A DNA stretch of 64,000 nucleotides from Candidatus Poribacteria bacterium (lineage in GTDB: Bacteria > Poribacteria > WGA-4E > PCPOR2b), in contig JAJDUM010000102.1 of NCBI GenBank assembly GCA_022826645.1, positions 1 to 64,000 on the forward strand. The letters run 5' to 3'. Below, one piece after another: positions 54,780 through 62,830 of this stretch. The notes below the pieces were generated by a model, which did no database searches, was not told where the DNA came from, and saw only the letters and a program-made list of their open reading frames with translations. Made by a program: the position numbers and the translations under genes. Positions within the stretch are counted from its first letter, which is position 1. Every line of letters starts with the position of its first letter.

Positions 54780-55442
54780 CTAAAAGCGACGATTAACTGT
54801 TAAATAAGTTTCTCCATACACACTTTGTTGCGCCTGCACAGGAAATCTTCGCTCATTATATTGATAGGTTGTTTTGGCTGCGTCGAAAATATTCCAGAGA
54901 TAGACACCAATCCCACCTGCCAAGAAGAGCACCCCAAATTGGACATGACCCCGTGACTTAACATGCCCCTGATCCGCAGTCAGAAAACCATCGCCATGTG
55001 GATCGTAAAATCCTGTGTTGAAGCGATTTGAGAGGTCATTATAGTTGACTGCGCGGTCCAAATGGAATCCTCCAGCCGCTATCAATCCAATCCCCGCAGT
55101 AAGAAAAGCTAGACCTCTCACCGGCCGTCCGGAGTAGGTTTGTCCCAAACCGGGCAATGTCGCAGATAGAAGAATCGCTGTTCGAGCGGTTTTCGGGGGA
55201 TAGTACTTTGACGCGTGTGATCGGAAAAGGGGATAATCTTGCGACGCCGTTTGACGATTTGGATCGCGGGGAAGAACGCTTCCTGTCAAACTCAGCGAGG
55301 CCGATGTATCTTCGATATTGGTGCTTGCCTGTGCCATTTCTGGATCCGCAGTTGTCTCACCGGCAGTCGATTCTGCTTCCACAATGTTCCAGCCTATGGC
55401 GAAGTTTGCAAAGGCAATTAGCACAAAGAGGCGTTTTTTCAT
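54780..55442 (-). CDS. DUF5683-like membrane protein
   Basis: 220 residues: signal peptide, a low-complexity Ala/Thr/Ser region, then the DUF5683-type core SATLPGLGQTYSGRPVRGLAFLTAGIGLIAAGG with a hydrophobic hairpin and a further helix (FGVLFLAGGIGVYLWNIFDA). Such proteins are presumed envelope proteins of unknown function. AGGAGCC is upstream of the ATG. It lies between the FN3 lipoprotein and the DUF3108 gene in the same transcription unit as mfd. Confidence 0.8.
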   Translation of the reverse strand: MKKRLFVLIAFANFAIGWNIVEAESTAGETTADPEMAQASTNIEDTSASLSLTGSVLPRDPNRQTASQDYPLFRSHASKYYPPKTARTAILLSATLPGLGQTYSGRPVRGLAFLTAGIGLIAAGGFHLDRAVNYNDLSNRFNTGFYDPHGDGFLTADQGHVKSRGHVQFGVLFLAGGIGVYLWNIFDAAKTTYQYNERRFPVQAQQSVYGETYLTVNRRF

Positions 55443-55469
55443 TTTTGTTGAGGGCTCCTATCCATTTGG

Positions 55470-56318
55470 CTAGTTGATTTGATGGGCGGCAGGCGCAAGC
55501 TGTGCATTGCCCGTATCAATCTGGTATGCCCAATCAAAAGTTATTGCCGAGTCAGAGACAACAATAACGTGGATCTTGGCGAAGTTTCCGTCGGGAGTCA
55601 GTAGTACGTACACATGCCCCTCAATAAGTTCAACGAATTCGGTCGTGAAACCTCGCACCGGCGAAATATCGATCTCATCAAAATATTCATGATAGCCCAT
55701 GTCCTGCATCTCTGTCAAGTTGTCCGAATAGAGGTATGGGACATTAACCTCTGTATCAAAACCGTAATAGATATCAGTAGCAGGTAGATCCCAAGCGATA
55801 GCACCCCTGGACGGCTGCGAGAAGTCAAAGCCGCTTCGGGCAGGTGTCAGACTAAAGTCGTTTAGGGTGATATTGTTCCCCGATGGACGTGGCGTATCGA
55901 ATACCTGTTCCGGACTTAATTCGCTTTCATTGCCGTCGTAGTCGACAGCGGAGACGGCATAAGAATAGGTGCGTCCGTTGATAACCTGATCGTCCACAAA
56001 GCTAAATCTATCCACATCCTGAGAGTCAGTTGATGAGAGCTCACTAAGCAGGTCAAATTCTTCGTCGCCATCTTCGTCACGCCAGATTCTATATCCGGCA
56101 AGATCTGCTTCACCGTTCGGGAACCATTCAACCGTTACCTCGCCATCGCCGGTGATACTCCTTACACCCCGTGGTATCGCCGGTGGTTCCGTATCTTCCA
56201 AAACTGGATTAACTGGATCATCGTCATCAGAACCGCAGCCTAAGATTAAGCCAAACGATGTTATTACAGTTATTACAAGCAGAAATGCGGTGATAAGTCG
56301 GTGTATTTGCGTAGGCAT
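55470..56318 (-). CDS. FN3-domain lipoprotein
   Basis: 282 residues with a lipobox FGLILGC, then an acidic spacer and one fibronectin type III domain (about 40-135: PAIPRGVRSITGDGEVTVEW, LAGYRIWRDE, SYAVSAVDYDGNES). The beta-rich C-terminal region has no recognised family. Probably an outer-membrane-anchored binding or structural protein. AAGGAG is 6 bases before the ATG. First gene of the presumed eight-gene minus-strand operon ending at lptD. Confidence 0.85.
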   Translation of the reverse strand: MPTQIHRLITAFLLVITVITSFGLILGCGSDDDDPVNPVLEDTEPPAIPRGVRSITGDGEVTVEWFPNGEADLAGYRIWRDEDGDEEFDLLSELSSTDSQDVDRFSFVDDQVINGRTYSYAVSAVDYDGNESELSPEQVFDTPRPSGNNITLNDFSLTPARSGFDFSQPSRGAIAWDLPATDIYYGFDTEVNVPYLYSDNLTEMQDMGYHEYFDEIDISPVRGFTTEFVELIEGHVYVLLTPDGNFAKIHVIVVSDSAITFDWAYQIDTGNAQLAPAAHQIN

Positions 56319-56800
56319 GAACTTTCTCCTTCCAATTGGCAGTCATCGTCAAAGCCGCTCAATCCAATAAAGGCTTTTTCGAATCACTGACTATGAGGTT
56401 TTCTGAAATCAATAGCTATTACGCCATTACGCTATGGCAAACTCTGTGCCAACTTTAGCTAGGGAGAGAGTCAGTCAAGAATAGAAATCGCAAAGCATAC
56501 CAACAAAACAACCGTGATAGCGTGGTGTTGCACTACCATCCGGGTTTTCAATTTACCTTTGAATACACTAAGGAATTTGAAACCTTCGGCGACCACACTC
56601 GAGTTCAGTTGAGTTTTTTTTGATACCCGGTTGTTGTAATTCTGCAACAATGCAAACCGGTCTCGCTCGTATTTCAAAACAGAACCGCAAAATAATATCA
56701 CAAACGATTATGTTCTTCAAGGATGAATTTAGCGCTGCTTCCGTTATGATACGGCATAATGACAGGTACTGCTTGCATAAGTTGAATTCTCTATTTCGGC
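56319..56800. other. Intergenic region between divergent units
   Basis: 482 bp, AT-rich, separating the minus-strand envelope operon from accD. I see no gene; small open frames lack ribosome sites. A minus-strand TTGGCA with a poor -10 near 56420 is the only promoter-like signal for the operon. Confidence 0.5.
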
Positions 56801-56829
56801 TTGACAAACGTCCACCCCAAAGGTATCAT
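56801..56829 (+). promoter_or_regulatory. Near-consensus sigma-70 promoter for accD
   Basis: TTGACA (56801-56806), 17-bp spacer, TATCAT (56824-56829). It predicts a start of transcription near 56836 and a leader of about 58 bases, which supports the accD start at 56894 over an upstream TTG that lies within the -35 box itself. Confidence 0.75.
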
Positions 56830-56893
56830 GTGGATACAAATCATTAACTCTGTAGCACCATTCATTTCCAACACAAAGATGGAGTGCACAGAC

Positions 56894-57661
56894 ATGGCGA
56901 TTACCTGTCAAGGTTGCAGCACAGAAATTTCTGAGGAAACATTTTTAGAAGCATATAAGGTCTGTCCAGAATGTGGTTATCATCATCCCATGACCGCCTA
57001 TGAACGGCTCGAACTTTTGGTTGATGAAGGCAGCTTTGATGAACATGACGCCGGTCTGTATTCGACTAACCCGTTAGATTTCCCAGACTACGAAGAACAA
57101 CTCGCACGCGATTACGCTAAAACGGGACTCAAGTCGGAGATTCTGACCGGTGAAGCGAAGATCGATGGACAGTCTGTCGCAATTACGATCAGTGATTTCG
57201 GTGTCAGAGGTGGGACGATGGGAGCAGTCGTTGGCGAAAAAGTTACTCGCAATATTGAATACGCAACGCAGAGCAGATTGCCTCTGATTATCGTCTCGCG
57301 GAGCGGTGGGATGCGGATGCAGGAAGGCACACTATCGCTGATGCAGATGGCAAAAACTTCAGCGGTGTGTGTGAAGCACGCCGAAGCAGGTCTCCCCTAC
57401 ATCTCTGTGATGGCGGACCCAACCTTTGGTGGATCAACCGCGAGTTACGCCTCGCTAGCACACATCATTCTCGCGGAACCAGGTGCCCGGATCGGTTTCG
57501 CCGGTCCTCTCGCAACTGCAAGCATTAAACAACAACTTCCTGAGAATTTTCAGAAGGCAGAGTTTTTGTTAGAACACGGGATGATCGACAGGATTGTTCA
57601 GCGGAGTGAGATGCGTTCTCTGCTGATTGATCTGTTGGACTTTTGCGTGAACCTGTCTTAA
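56894..57661 (+). CDS. accD: Acetyl-CoA carboxylase carboxyltransferase beta
   Basis: 255-residue AccD, the zinc-bearing beta subunit of the carboxyltransferase that makes malonyl-CoA for fatty acid synthesis. The four zinc-finger cysteines are present as CQGC and CPEC. The CoA-binding crotonase-like core has SGGMRMQEG where SGGARMQEG is usual, and PTFGGSTASYA and GARIGFAGP. It is somewhat shorter than typical (~285) because the N-terminal leader before the zinc finger is missing. GGAG lies 9 bases before the ATG. No accA is adjacent, so the alpha subunit must be elsewhere. Confidence 0.93.
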   Translation: MAITCQGCSTEISEETFLEAYKVCPECGYHHPMTAYERLELLVDEGSFDEHDAGLYSTNPLDFPDYEEQLARDYAKTGLKSEILTGEAKIDGQSVAITISDFGVRGGTMGAVVGEKVTRNIEYATQSRLPLIIVSRSGGMRMQEGTLSLMQMAKTSAVCVKHAEAGLPYISVMADPTFGGSTASYASLAHIILAEPGARIGFAGPLATASIKQQLPENFQKAEFLLEHGMIDRIVQRSEMRSLLIDLLDFCVNLS

Positions 57662-57730
57662 TGTGGAATAGTCATTATGGTGAATTCTATAATTACTTAT
57701 ACACTTTCGATACACAACCAACCCCCTAAA

Positions 57731-57748
57731 TCCCCCTTATCAGGGGGA
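57731..57748. repeat. Short perfect hairpin repeat after accD
   Basis: TCCCCCTTATCAGGGGGA: a 7-bp perfect stem with a 4-base loop, preceded by CCCCCTAAA. No T-run follows, so it is more likely a dispersed palindromic repeat than a terminator. Confidence 0.55.
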
Positions 57749-57777
57749 CTTCATGAGGCTTCGATAAGGGGCACTAT

Positions 57778-57810
57778 TGGTGAACGTCTACATATTTATA
57801 TTGTTCACCA
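57778..57810. promoter_or_regulatory. Inverted repeat upstream of arsM, possible operator
   Basis: TGGTGAAC (57778-57785) and GTTCACCA (57803-57810) are perfect inverted arms 17 bp apart, 25 bp before the arsM start, with an AT-rich centre. A half-site-like ATGGTGAA occurs near 57678. It could bind a dimeric repressor such as ArsR; this is inference. Confidence 0.35.
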
Positions 57811-57834
57811 TAATTCGACACAAGGGGACATAAT

Positions 57835-58632
57835 ATGACAGCGCACAACGCTGAACAGATTAAATCAACCGTCCGCGAACATTACGCAGATTTGGTAAGG
57901 AGCGATGAATCTTGTTGCTCACCTTCTGATTGCTGCGGCACAGAGGTCAACATTGAAGAAGCCCTTAAAGGGGACTTCGCAAATCAGAACGAATATACCG
58001 ATGTACAGCTTTCCAGTATCCCTAACGATGCCATTGAAAATTCTTTCGGTTGTGGGAACCCACTGATGTATGCCGATATTTGTGAAGGGGACGTCGTGCT
58101 TGACCTTGGGTCAGGGGCGGGCATTGATGTGCTGCTTGCGGCACAGCTCGTTGGTGAGAGCGGAAGAGCGATTGGTATCGACATGACGCCAGAGATGATC
58201 GAGAGAGCGCGAAAGAATGCAGAAGAAGCGGCGGCAAAAAATGTTGAATTCCGATTAGGCGAAATTGAGTCAATGCCGGTCGAAGATGGAAGTGTGGATT
58301 GGATCATCTCTAACTGTGTGATCAACCTCGCCCCGGACAAAGATTTGGTCTTCCAAGAAGCGTATCGTGTGCTCAAACCGGGCGGAAAGTTATTGGTGTC
58401 GGACATCGTCGCGAACCATCTGCCCAAGTGGTTGAGATCAACGATTAGCAATTGGGCGAATTGTATTTCTGGAGCATTACCTGAGGACCAATATCTGGAC
58501 TCAATCCGTCGGGCGGGATTGGAGGGAATTCAGGTGCTCAACAAATCCCCTTACGCCAAAATTGGAAAGGCGGAGGTTGCGAGTATTAAAGTGGAGGCAC
58601 TTAAACCAAATAGGACTTACGCCCTTCAGTGA
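57835..58632 (+). CDS. arsM: Arsenite S-adenosylmethionine methyltransferase
   Basis: 265-residue ArsM, which methylates trivalent arsenic using AdoMet in the cytoplasm. AdoMet-binding motif VLDLGSGAGIDVLL. The arsenic-binding cysteines read as the N-terminal SCCSPSDCC cluster, SFGCGNP, SNCVINL and ANCISGALP, in the expected places of the family. AAGGGG stands before the ATG, and an inverted repeat lies just upstream. Its stop is 23 bases from the PhyH gene, so the two are probably co-transcribed. An ArsC-family selenoprotein gene lies 3.8 kb further on. Confidence 0.93.
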   Translation: MTAHNAEQIKSTVREHYADLVRSDESCCSPSDCCGTEVNIEEALKGDFANQNEYTDVQLSSIPNDAIENSFGCGNPLMYADICEGDVVLDLGSGAGIDVLLAAQLVGESGRAIGIDMTPEMIERARKNAEEAAAKNVEFRLGEIESMPVEDGSVDWIISNCVINLAPDKDLVFQEAYRVLKPGGKLLVSDIVANHLPKWLRSTISNWANCISGALPEDQYLDSIRRAGLEGIQVLNKSPYAKIGKAEVASIKVEALKPNRTYALQ

Positions 58633-58655
58633 ATCCGTCTGCTAAAGGCAAAAAA

Positions 58656-59465
58656 ATGTCAGAATCTCAAAATCCGCCGATTAGTATCGAAGAGCGTTTT
58701 CTCTTTGACCTTAATGGCTTTCTAATTCTTCGAAATGTCCTCTCTTCTGAGGAGTGTGCGCGGTACTTGGAAGCCTTGGAGGCGCTTGAAAACCAGGACT
58801 ACGAGGACAAATGGATAGAAGCTGTCGGACCGGGTCGCCCTACCCGCGAAACTAGGCGGGTGCACCAGATTCGGCTCAACGGTCTGCCGCGATTGCACAG
58901 TATCTTCGATCAACTCATTGATCATCCGCGTATCCTGCCCTATCTGTATGAGTTTGTGGGAGAACCGCAGCTTATCAACACCTGGTCCATCTCCAAATTC
59001 TGTGGGGCAGAACAGGGTGGCTGGCATCGTGGTGTGCCTACTACAGACTATTCGTACAGTAACGGTGTTATTCGAAGTCGTATGTTCAACGTTGTGTTCT
59101 TTCTCACAGATAATGGCGCAGAGGACGGATGTGTCGTCGCTTTGCCCGGCTCCCACAAGAGCAACTTTGATCTCGGTTGGCAGGACTACAAAGGCTTGGA
59201 TATGCCCGGCGCTATCGCAGTTACCGGAAAGGCGGGAGATGTTCTGATGTTTTCCGAAACTGTCATCCACGATGGCTTGCCTAAAACCACGCAGCCTGTT
59301 CGATCAAACCTCTACTATAACTATGTCCACGCACATTACAACGTCATGACTCGTGAGCGTGGAAACTGTCATCACTTCTATTTTCCGCCGGAAATCCGGG
59401 AACGCCTCACGCCGAAGCAGCGCGAACTTACCGCTTGGATGGAACTGGCTCGATGGGATTATTGA
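58656..59465 (+). CDS. PhyH-family protein with HxG iron-site variant
   Basis: About 269-residue PhyH-superfamily protein. Aligning by eye with the paralogue at 30770, the first iron-ligand motif WHRD of that protein is WHRG here (GGWHRGVPTTDY), so the usual aspartate is glycine. The remaining features are normal: PGSHKSNF, distal His in ETVIHDGLP, arginine in VRSNLYY. In Fe/2-oxoglutarate halogenases (SyrB2, WelO5) the same Asp is Ala or Gly and chloride takes its place, but loss of activity or another ligand is also possible. The start at 58656 has AAAGGC nearby; a GTG at 58629 overlaps the arsM stop. Likely co-transcribed with arsM. Confidence 0.87.
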   Translation: MSESQNPPISIEERFLFDLNGFLILRNVLSSEECARYLEALEALENQDYEDKWIEAVGPGRPTRETRRVHQIRLNGLPRLHSIFDQLIDHPRILPYLYEFVGEPQLINTWSISKFCGAEQGGWHRGVPTTDYSYSNGVIRSRMFNVVFFLTDNGAEDGCVVALPGSHKSNFDLGWQDYKGLDMPGAIAVTGKAGDVLMFSETVIHDGLPKTTQPVRSNLYYNYVHAHYNVMTRERGNCHHFYFPPEIRERLTPKQRELTAWMELARWDY

Positions 59466-59488
59466 CACATGCGTGAGATTAAGAATCC

Positions 59489-61078
59489 TCACGCCGTATG
59501 CGCTACGCTTTCGATCAGCGCGAGCGGCTGTGGGAAATCAGACATCTCCATAATGCCCATCGCGTCCTCAACATATTCTTCGCGTTTCATTCCATTCAGT
59601 ACGACAGACACCCCCGGCGATGAAGTCACAAAGTTCAATGCTCGCTGAGAGAGACTCAGCGCTCCCTGATCGGCGGAGAGGTGCTGGTTCAACGCCTGAG
59701 AGATCGGTTCAACCTTTTCCGCATCCACACGGTTAAAAATTTCCGATATGACTGCGAACGAGGTATTAAGTGCATCGACATATTGGGCGAGCAAGCCTTC
59801 CCACTCTGTTTGATGTTGATTTAGGCAGGCGACCCCGGTTTGGCGCAGATAGGCATTGATCTGTGGAATCAGGTGCTGCTGTAGGATCTGTTCCCAGTGA
59901 TTGCGATCTTGGATGCGCGGCATGAATCCGCCGAGTTGTTGGGCGACATTATAAAAGAGATGGACATTGACCTGATTTTGCACCGAGTCGAAAATTCCCC
60001 AGCTTTTCAGTGTTTCTTCCAGCCTGGTTTCGACTTGGGTTAATGCGCTCTCTGCTAAGGACATCATTTGAGGGTAATTGGCGTTTGGATGGTGCTCATA
60101 TTGTGCCAAGCGGGTCATACGATTGTCCTTGAAAGCGTTCAGAGGGCGATTCACGAGAACGCCAAGCCCAAGTGACTTCGCCGCTTCAAGGACGGTGACG
60201 GGTTGTCCGTGGACTGCGTTATTTGATTCTGTCAGTGCTTCGGATTCAACGAGGTTGTATGGAAGTTGAATCACCTTGAAATGGCTCACCGCATGATCGC
60301 CATACACAGTCTCTGCGGCTTTGGCAGCTGCCTCATGAACACGATTGAGGGAGACGTGCTCAAGGTCGGTTTGTGATGAGGGGAAGGTATTCGATGAGAC
60401 ACCGTAGTGGCGAATTTTTCCATCCGCTACGAACTGTTCCATCTGCACAAATGCGCGGTAGACACGGTCGTAGAAGGCATCACGTATTGCGTCCCAGTTA
60501 TTAGATTGGGAGGATCGGTTCTTAGCGTCGGATAGGAAGTATTCTGGGTTGTGCAGTAGGTAAACATCGATGGTTTCCAGCCCCAGTCGATCTGTGCTAC
60601 GTGTCCACTGGTCGGTAAGAAAATCAGGGTGGATGCAGTGCCAACAGCCCTCCATATATTTGACGACCTCTTCCCACGGATTGCCTGCAGCTTCCCGTTG
60701 CTGTGCCTGCTCGAGGTTTTGCCCCTGCATATAGCCGACTTTCGAGACAACAATGATTTCTTCTCGCGCGATTTCGCCAGCAGAAATCATCTTTTGTAGG
60801 ACATTACCGATTAAGGTTTCACTGCCGCCGTCGGTGTAATTGCTGGAGGTATCAATCAGATTACACCCCGCTTCGATCGCTGATTCCAGCGTTTCAGCCT
60901 GTGTTTCATCTTGGTCATGTACGCGGTAGGTACCGTAGCCGATCTTGGACGTTATCAGATCCGTGCCGGTGAACCGGCGATACGCATTTGCCTCAAAGGC
61001 AGGGGGTTGTGCGTTCATTCGGTCCCCGAAGGCTTGCGTCGCTTGTGAGGTGGCATGTCCGGTAATCTTGGAATTCAT
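59489..61078 (-). CDS. Aldo/keto reductase family protein
   Basis: 529 residues, longer than the usual 300-330. The N-terminal ~330 residues are an AKR TIM barrel: SKIGYGTYRVHD, LIDTSSNYTDGGSETLIGNVL with the catalytic Asp/Tyr region, EEIIVVSKVGYMQG with the catalytic Lys, and YLLHNPEYF. The remainder (ALTQVETRLEETLKSW ... ADQGALSLSQRALNFVTSSPGVSVVLNGMK) contains an inserted helical region and then the barrel's last strand. NADPH-dependent oxidoreductase, substrate unknown. AAGGAA is before the ATG. It is divergent from the amidohydrolase gene with only 58 bases between. Confidence 0.88.
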   Translation of the reverse strand: MNSKITGHATSQATQAFGDRMNAQPPAFEANAYRRFTGTDLITSKIGYGTYRVHDQDETQAETLESAIEAGCNLIDTSSNYTDGGSETLIGNVLQKMISAGEIAREEIIVVSKVGYMQGQNLEQAQQREAAGNPWEEVVKYMEGCWHCIHPDFLTDQWTRSTDRLGLETIDVYLLHNPEYFLSDAKNRSSQSNNWDAIRDAFYDRVYRAFVQMEQFVADGKIRHYGVSSNTFPSSQTDLEHVSLNRVHEAAAKAAETVYGDHAVSHFKVIQLPYNLVESEALTESNNAVHGQPVTVLEAAKSLGLGVLVNRPLNAFKDNRMTRLAQYEHHPNANYPQMMSLAESALTQVETRLEETLKSWGIFDSVQNQVNVHLFYNVAQQLGGFMPRIQDRNHWEQILQQHLIPQINAYLRQTGVACLNQHQTEWEGLLAQYVDALNTSFAVISEIFNRVDAEKVEPISQALNQHLSADQGALSLSQRALNFVTSSPGVSVVLNGMKREEYVEDAMGIMEMSDFPQPLALIESVAHTA

Positions 61079-61136
61079 AGAGATTCCTTACTTGTTGGTA
61101 GAGGATTAGTTTTAAGTTTCACGTATAGGGTCCTGT

Positions 61137-62354
61137 ATGATTTTACGCGCAAAATATGTAATGCCAGACAGCCGCACAATTATTGAGAACGGTGCGGTTG
61201 CCATTCAGGGGGCAGAAATCGTTGATGTCGGGCCGTATCCGATGATTCGGCACAGCGCCGCACCTCCAATACACGACCTCGGTGAAGCGATCCTCACCCC
61301 CGGTTTGGTGAATGCACATACTCATCTTGATCTGACAAGCAGTGCTGATTCAGTTCAGCGGGTCCCCAAATTTACCGATTGGGTGTTCCAAATCGTTGGG
61401 AAGCGGAACCCTTCAACAATAGAGCCGTCTATTCGAGAAGGGGTGCAGCAAAGTTTAGCCGGTGGTGTGACAACAGTGGGAGATATCGACGGAACCGGGG
61501 GATCAGTCCAAGTTCTGAGGGGTACGCCGATTCGGAAGGTGGTTTTCTTTGAGGTACTCGGTTTTTCCGGAGAACACGCTGCCGCGGGACTCGCTCGACT
61601 TACGGCATATTTAGATTCCGCCCCTGTGCCCGATTCGCTGTTGACACCTGCGTTGTCACCACACGCCCCCTATTCTACATCGGCTGATATTTATCGTCAA
61701 TGTGTCGCATCTGGTTTGTCAGTTTGCACCCATATAGCGGAAACCAAGGAGGAACTTGAATTTCTCTCTGACGGTACGGGTGCGTTTGTGGACTATCTGG
61801 AAGCGTTTGGCATTTCAACCGCCGGGTGGCACCCGCCGCAAGCAACACCGATGCAGTATATGGAAACGTTGGGTGTCTTGGACAAAAATTCGCTTTTAGC
61901 CCACTGCAATTACCTAACTGACGCAGATGTGACAATCCTTGCAAAGAGTGGTGCATCTGTGGTGTTCTGCCCACGGAGCCACCACTACTTCTATCATACC
62001 GACCACCCCATCCTACAACTGGTAGAACGGGGAATCAATGTTGCCATCGGAACCGATAGTCTGGCGAGCAATTGGTCTCTGAGCCTACTTGATGAGTTGA
62101 AGTTCCTCGCACACATCCAACCGTCTATCCGTCCTGAAATGTTGCTTGACCTAGTAACCTGTAACGGTGCAACAGCGCTTGGTCTAGAACGTGTCGGACG
62201 ATTGGATAAAGGTTGGCAGGCGGATATCATCGCAGTACAAGTTCCCAACGATGGTCGCCCCATCATTGAACGGATTTTTGACAGCACTTCCGAGAATCTA
62301 TTGACAGTTGTTGGCGGAAAAATCTGTTACTCATCAAGCCACGAGGAGGAGTAA
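61137..62354 (+). CDS. Amidohydrolase (TRZ/ATZ, deaminase-like)
   Basis: 405-residue metal-dependent hydrolase of the amidohydrolase superfamily. Metal ligands: HTH in VNAHTHLDLT, His in THIAETKEE, LLAHCNYL, and Asp in VAIGTDSLASNWSL. The subfamily (adenosine/aminodeoxyfutalosine/S-adenosylhomocysteine deaminases, SsnA/TRZ-like) is suggested by GTDSLASNWSLSLLDELKF. An MqnX-type aminodeoxyfutalosine deaminase in menaquinone synthesis is a reasonable candidate, but no other mqn gene is here. The ArsC-family selenoprotein gene follows on the same strand after 54 bases. Confidence 0.88.
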   Translation: MILRAKYVMPDSRTIIENGAVAIQGAEIVDVGPYPMIRHSAAPPIHDLGEAILTPGLVNAHTHLDLTSSADSVQRVPKFTDWVFQIVGKRNPSTIEPSIREGVQQSLAGGVTTVGDIDGTGGSVQVLRGTPIRKVVFFEVLGFSGEHAAAGLARLTAYLDSAPVPDSLLTPALSPHAPYSTSADIYRQCVASGLSVCTHIAETKEELEFLSDGTGAFVDYLEAFGISTAGWHPPQATPMQYMETLGVLDKNSLLAHCNYLTDADVTILAKSGASVVFCPRSHHYFYHTDHPILQLVERGINVAIGTDSLASNWSLSLLDELKFLAHIQPSIRPEMLLDLVTCNGATALGLERVGRLDKGWQADIIAVQVPNDGRPIIERIFDSTSENLLTVVGGKICYSSSHEEE

Positions 62355-62408
62355 CGTGCAAACCTTTCTGCTGGCTGAAACAGAAATCAGAAAGAATGGA
62401 GGAAATTG

Positions 62409-62750
62409 ATGACAGCAAATTGGCTGTTTTTCAGGAATAGCTGAACTTCTTGTCGAAAAGCGCAAGAGTTTCTTGACGCAAACAGTATTAAGGTAGAGAG
62501 TCGAACGGATGCCCGTAAGGAGAAATTGAATCCAACCGAGGTTTGGGACCGTATTAAAGCCGCTCAATCCATTCATGTCGCCAAAGGCAAAAAAGTCGAT
62601 GTTTTTGACCCAAACGTCGATTCACAGGAGGTTATCCTTGGAGCGATTATGGGGCGAAGCGGCAATCTGCGTGCACCTACGCTGCAGCTCGGAGATACCT
62701 TTTTCGTCGGGTTCAATGCGGCGTTATACGATGCGATTCCAAGGACATGA
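62409..62750 (+). CDS. ArsC-family selenoprotein (UGA = Sec at codon 12)
   Basis: 113-residue thioredoxin-fold protein of the ArsC/Spx superfamily, readable only if the in-frame TGA at 62442-62444 is decoded as selenocysteine. From the ATG at 62409 (perfect GGAGG 6 bases upstream) the start is MTANWLFFRNS, then U12-T-S-C15 (a UxxC redox motif), followed by RKAQEFLDANSIKVE and DARKEKLNPTE. It continues through VAKGKKVDVFDP and GRSGNLRAPTLQLGDTFFVGFN to the stop at 62750. This layout matches ArsC-family proteins that carry CxxC or UxxC. The frame on both sides of the TGA belongs to one family without a gap, arguing against a pseudogene. A gene caller would report only a fragment from a TTG at 62526. 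Likely reductase; substrate unknown. Probably co-transcribed with the amidohydrolase; arsM is nearby. Confidence 0.85.
62445..62470 (+). promoter_or_regulatory. Candidate bacterial SECIS hairpin
   Basis: Directly after the TGA, bases 62447-62452 (TTCTTG) pair with 62463-62468 (CAAGAG, one G-T). Above a bulged T (62453) two more pairs (CG/CG) close a loop AAAAG. A hairpin here is expected for Sec insertion in bacteria and has the bulged U, but its loop is closer to the UGA than usual and lacks an obvious leading G. Confidence 0.4.
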
Positions 62751-62830
62751 ACGCTGCGTGACATGGGCCCACAGGGGAAGCAGCTTTTGACAAAATGGCT
62801 CATTTAACAAGAGGGTGCAAAGCACACAGA

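Noticed and set aside
57731..57748. Hairpin after accD as a rho-independent terminator
   Set aside because: Strong stem but no T-run follows; looks like a dispersed palindrome.
62526..62750. Separate 74-residue gene starting at TTG 62526
   Set aside because: The AAGGAG ahead of it is only 3 bases away, and the conserved ArsC-type sequence continues upstream through the TGA to a well-placed ATG at 62409.
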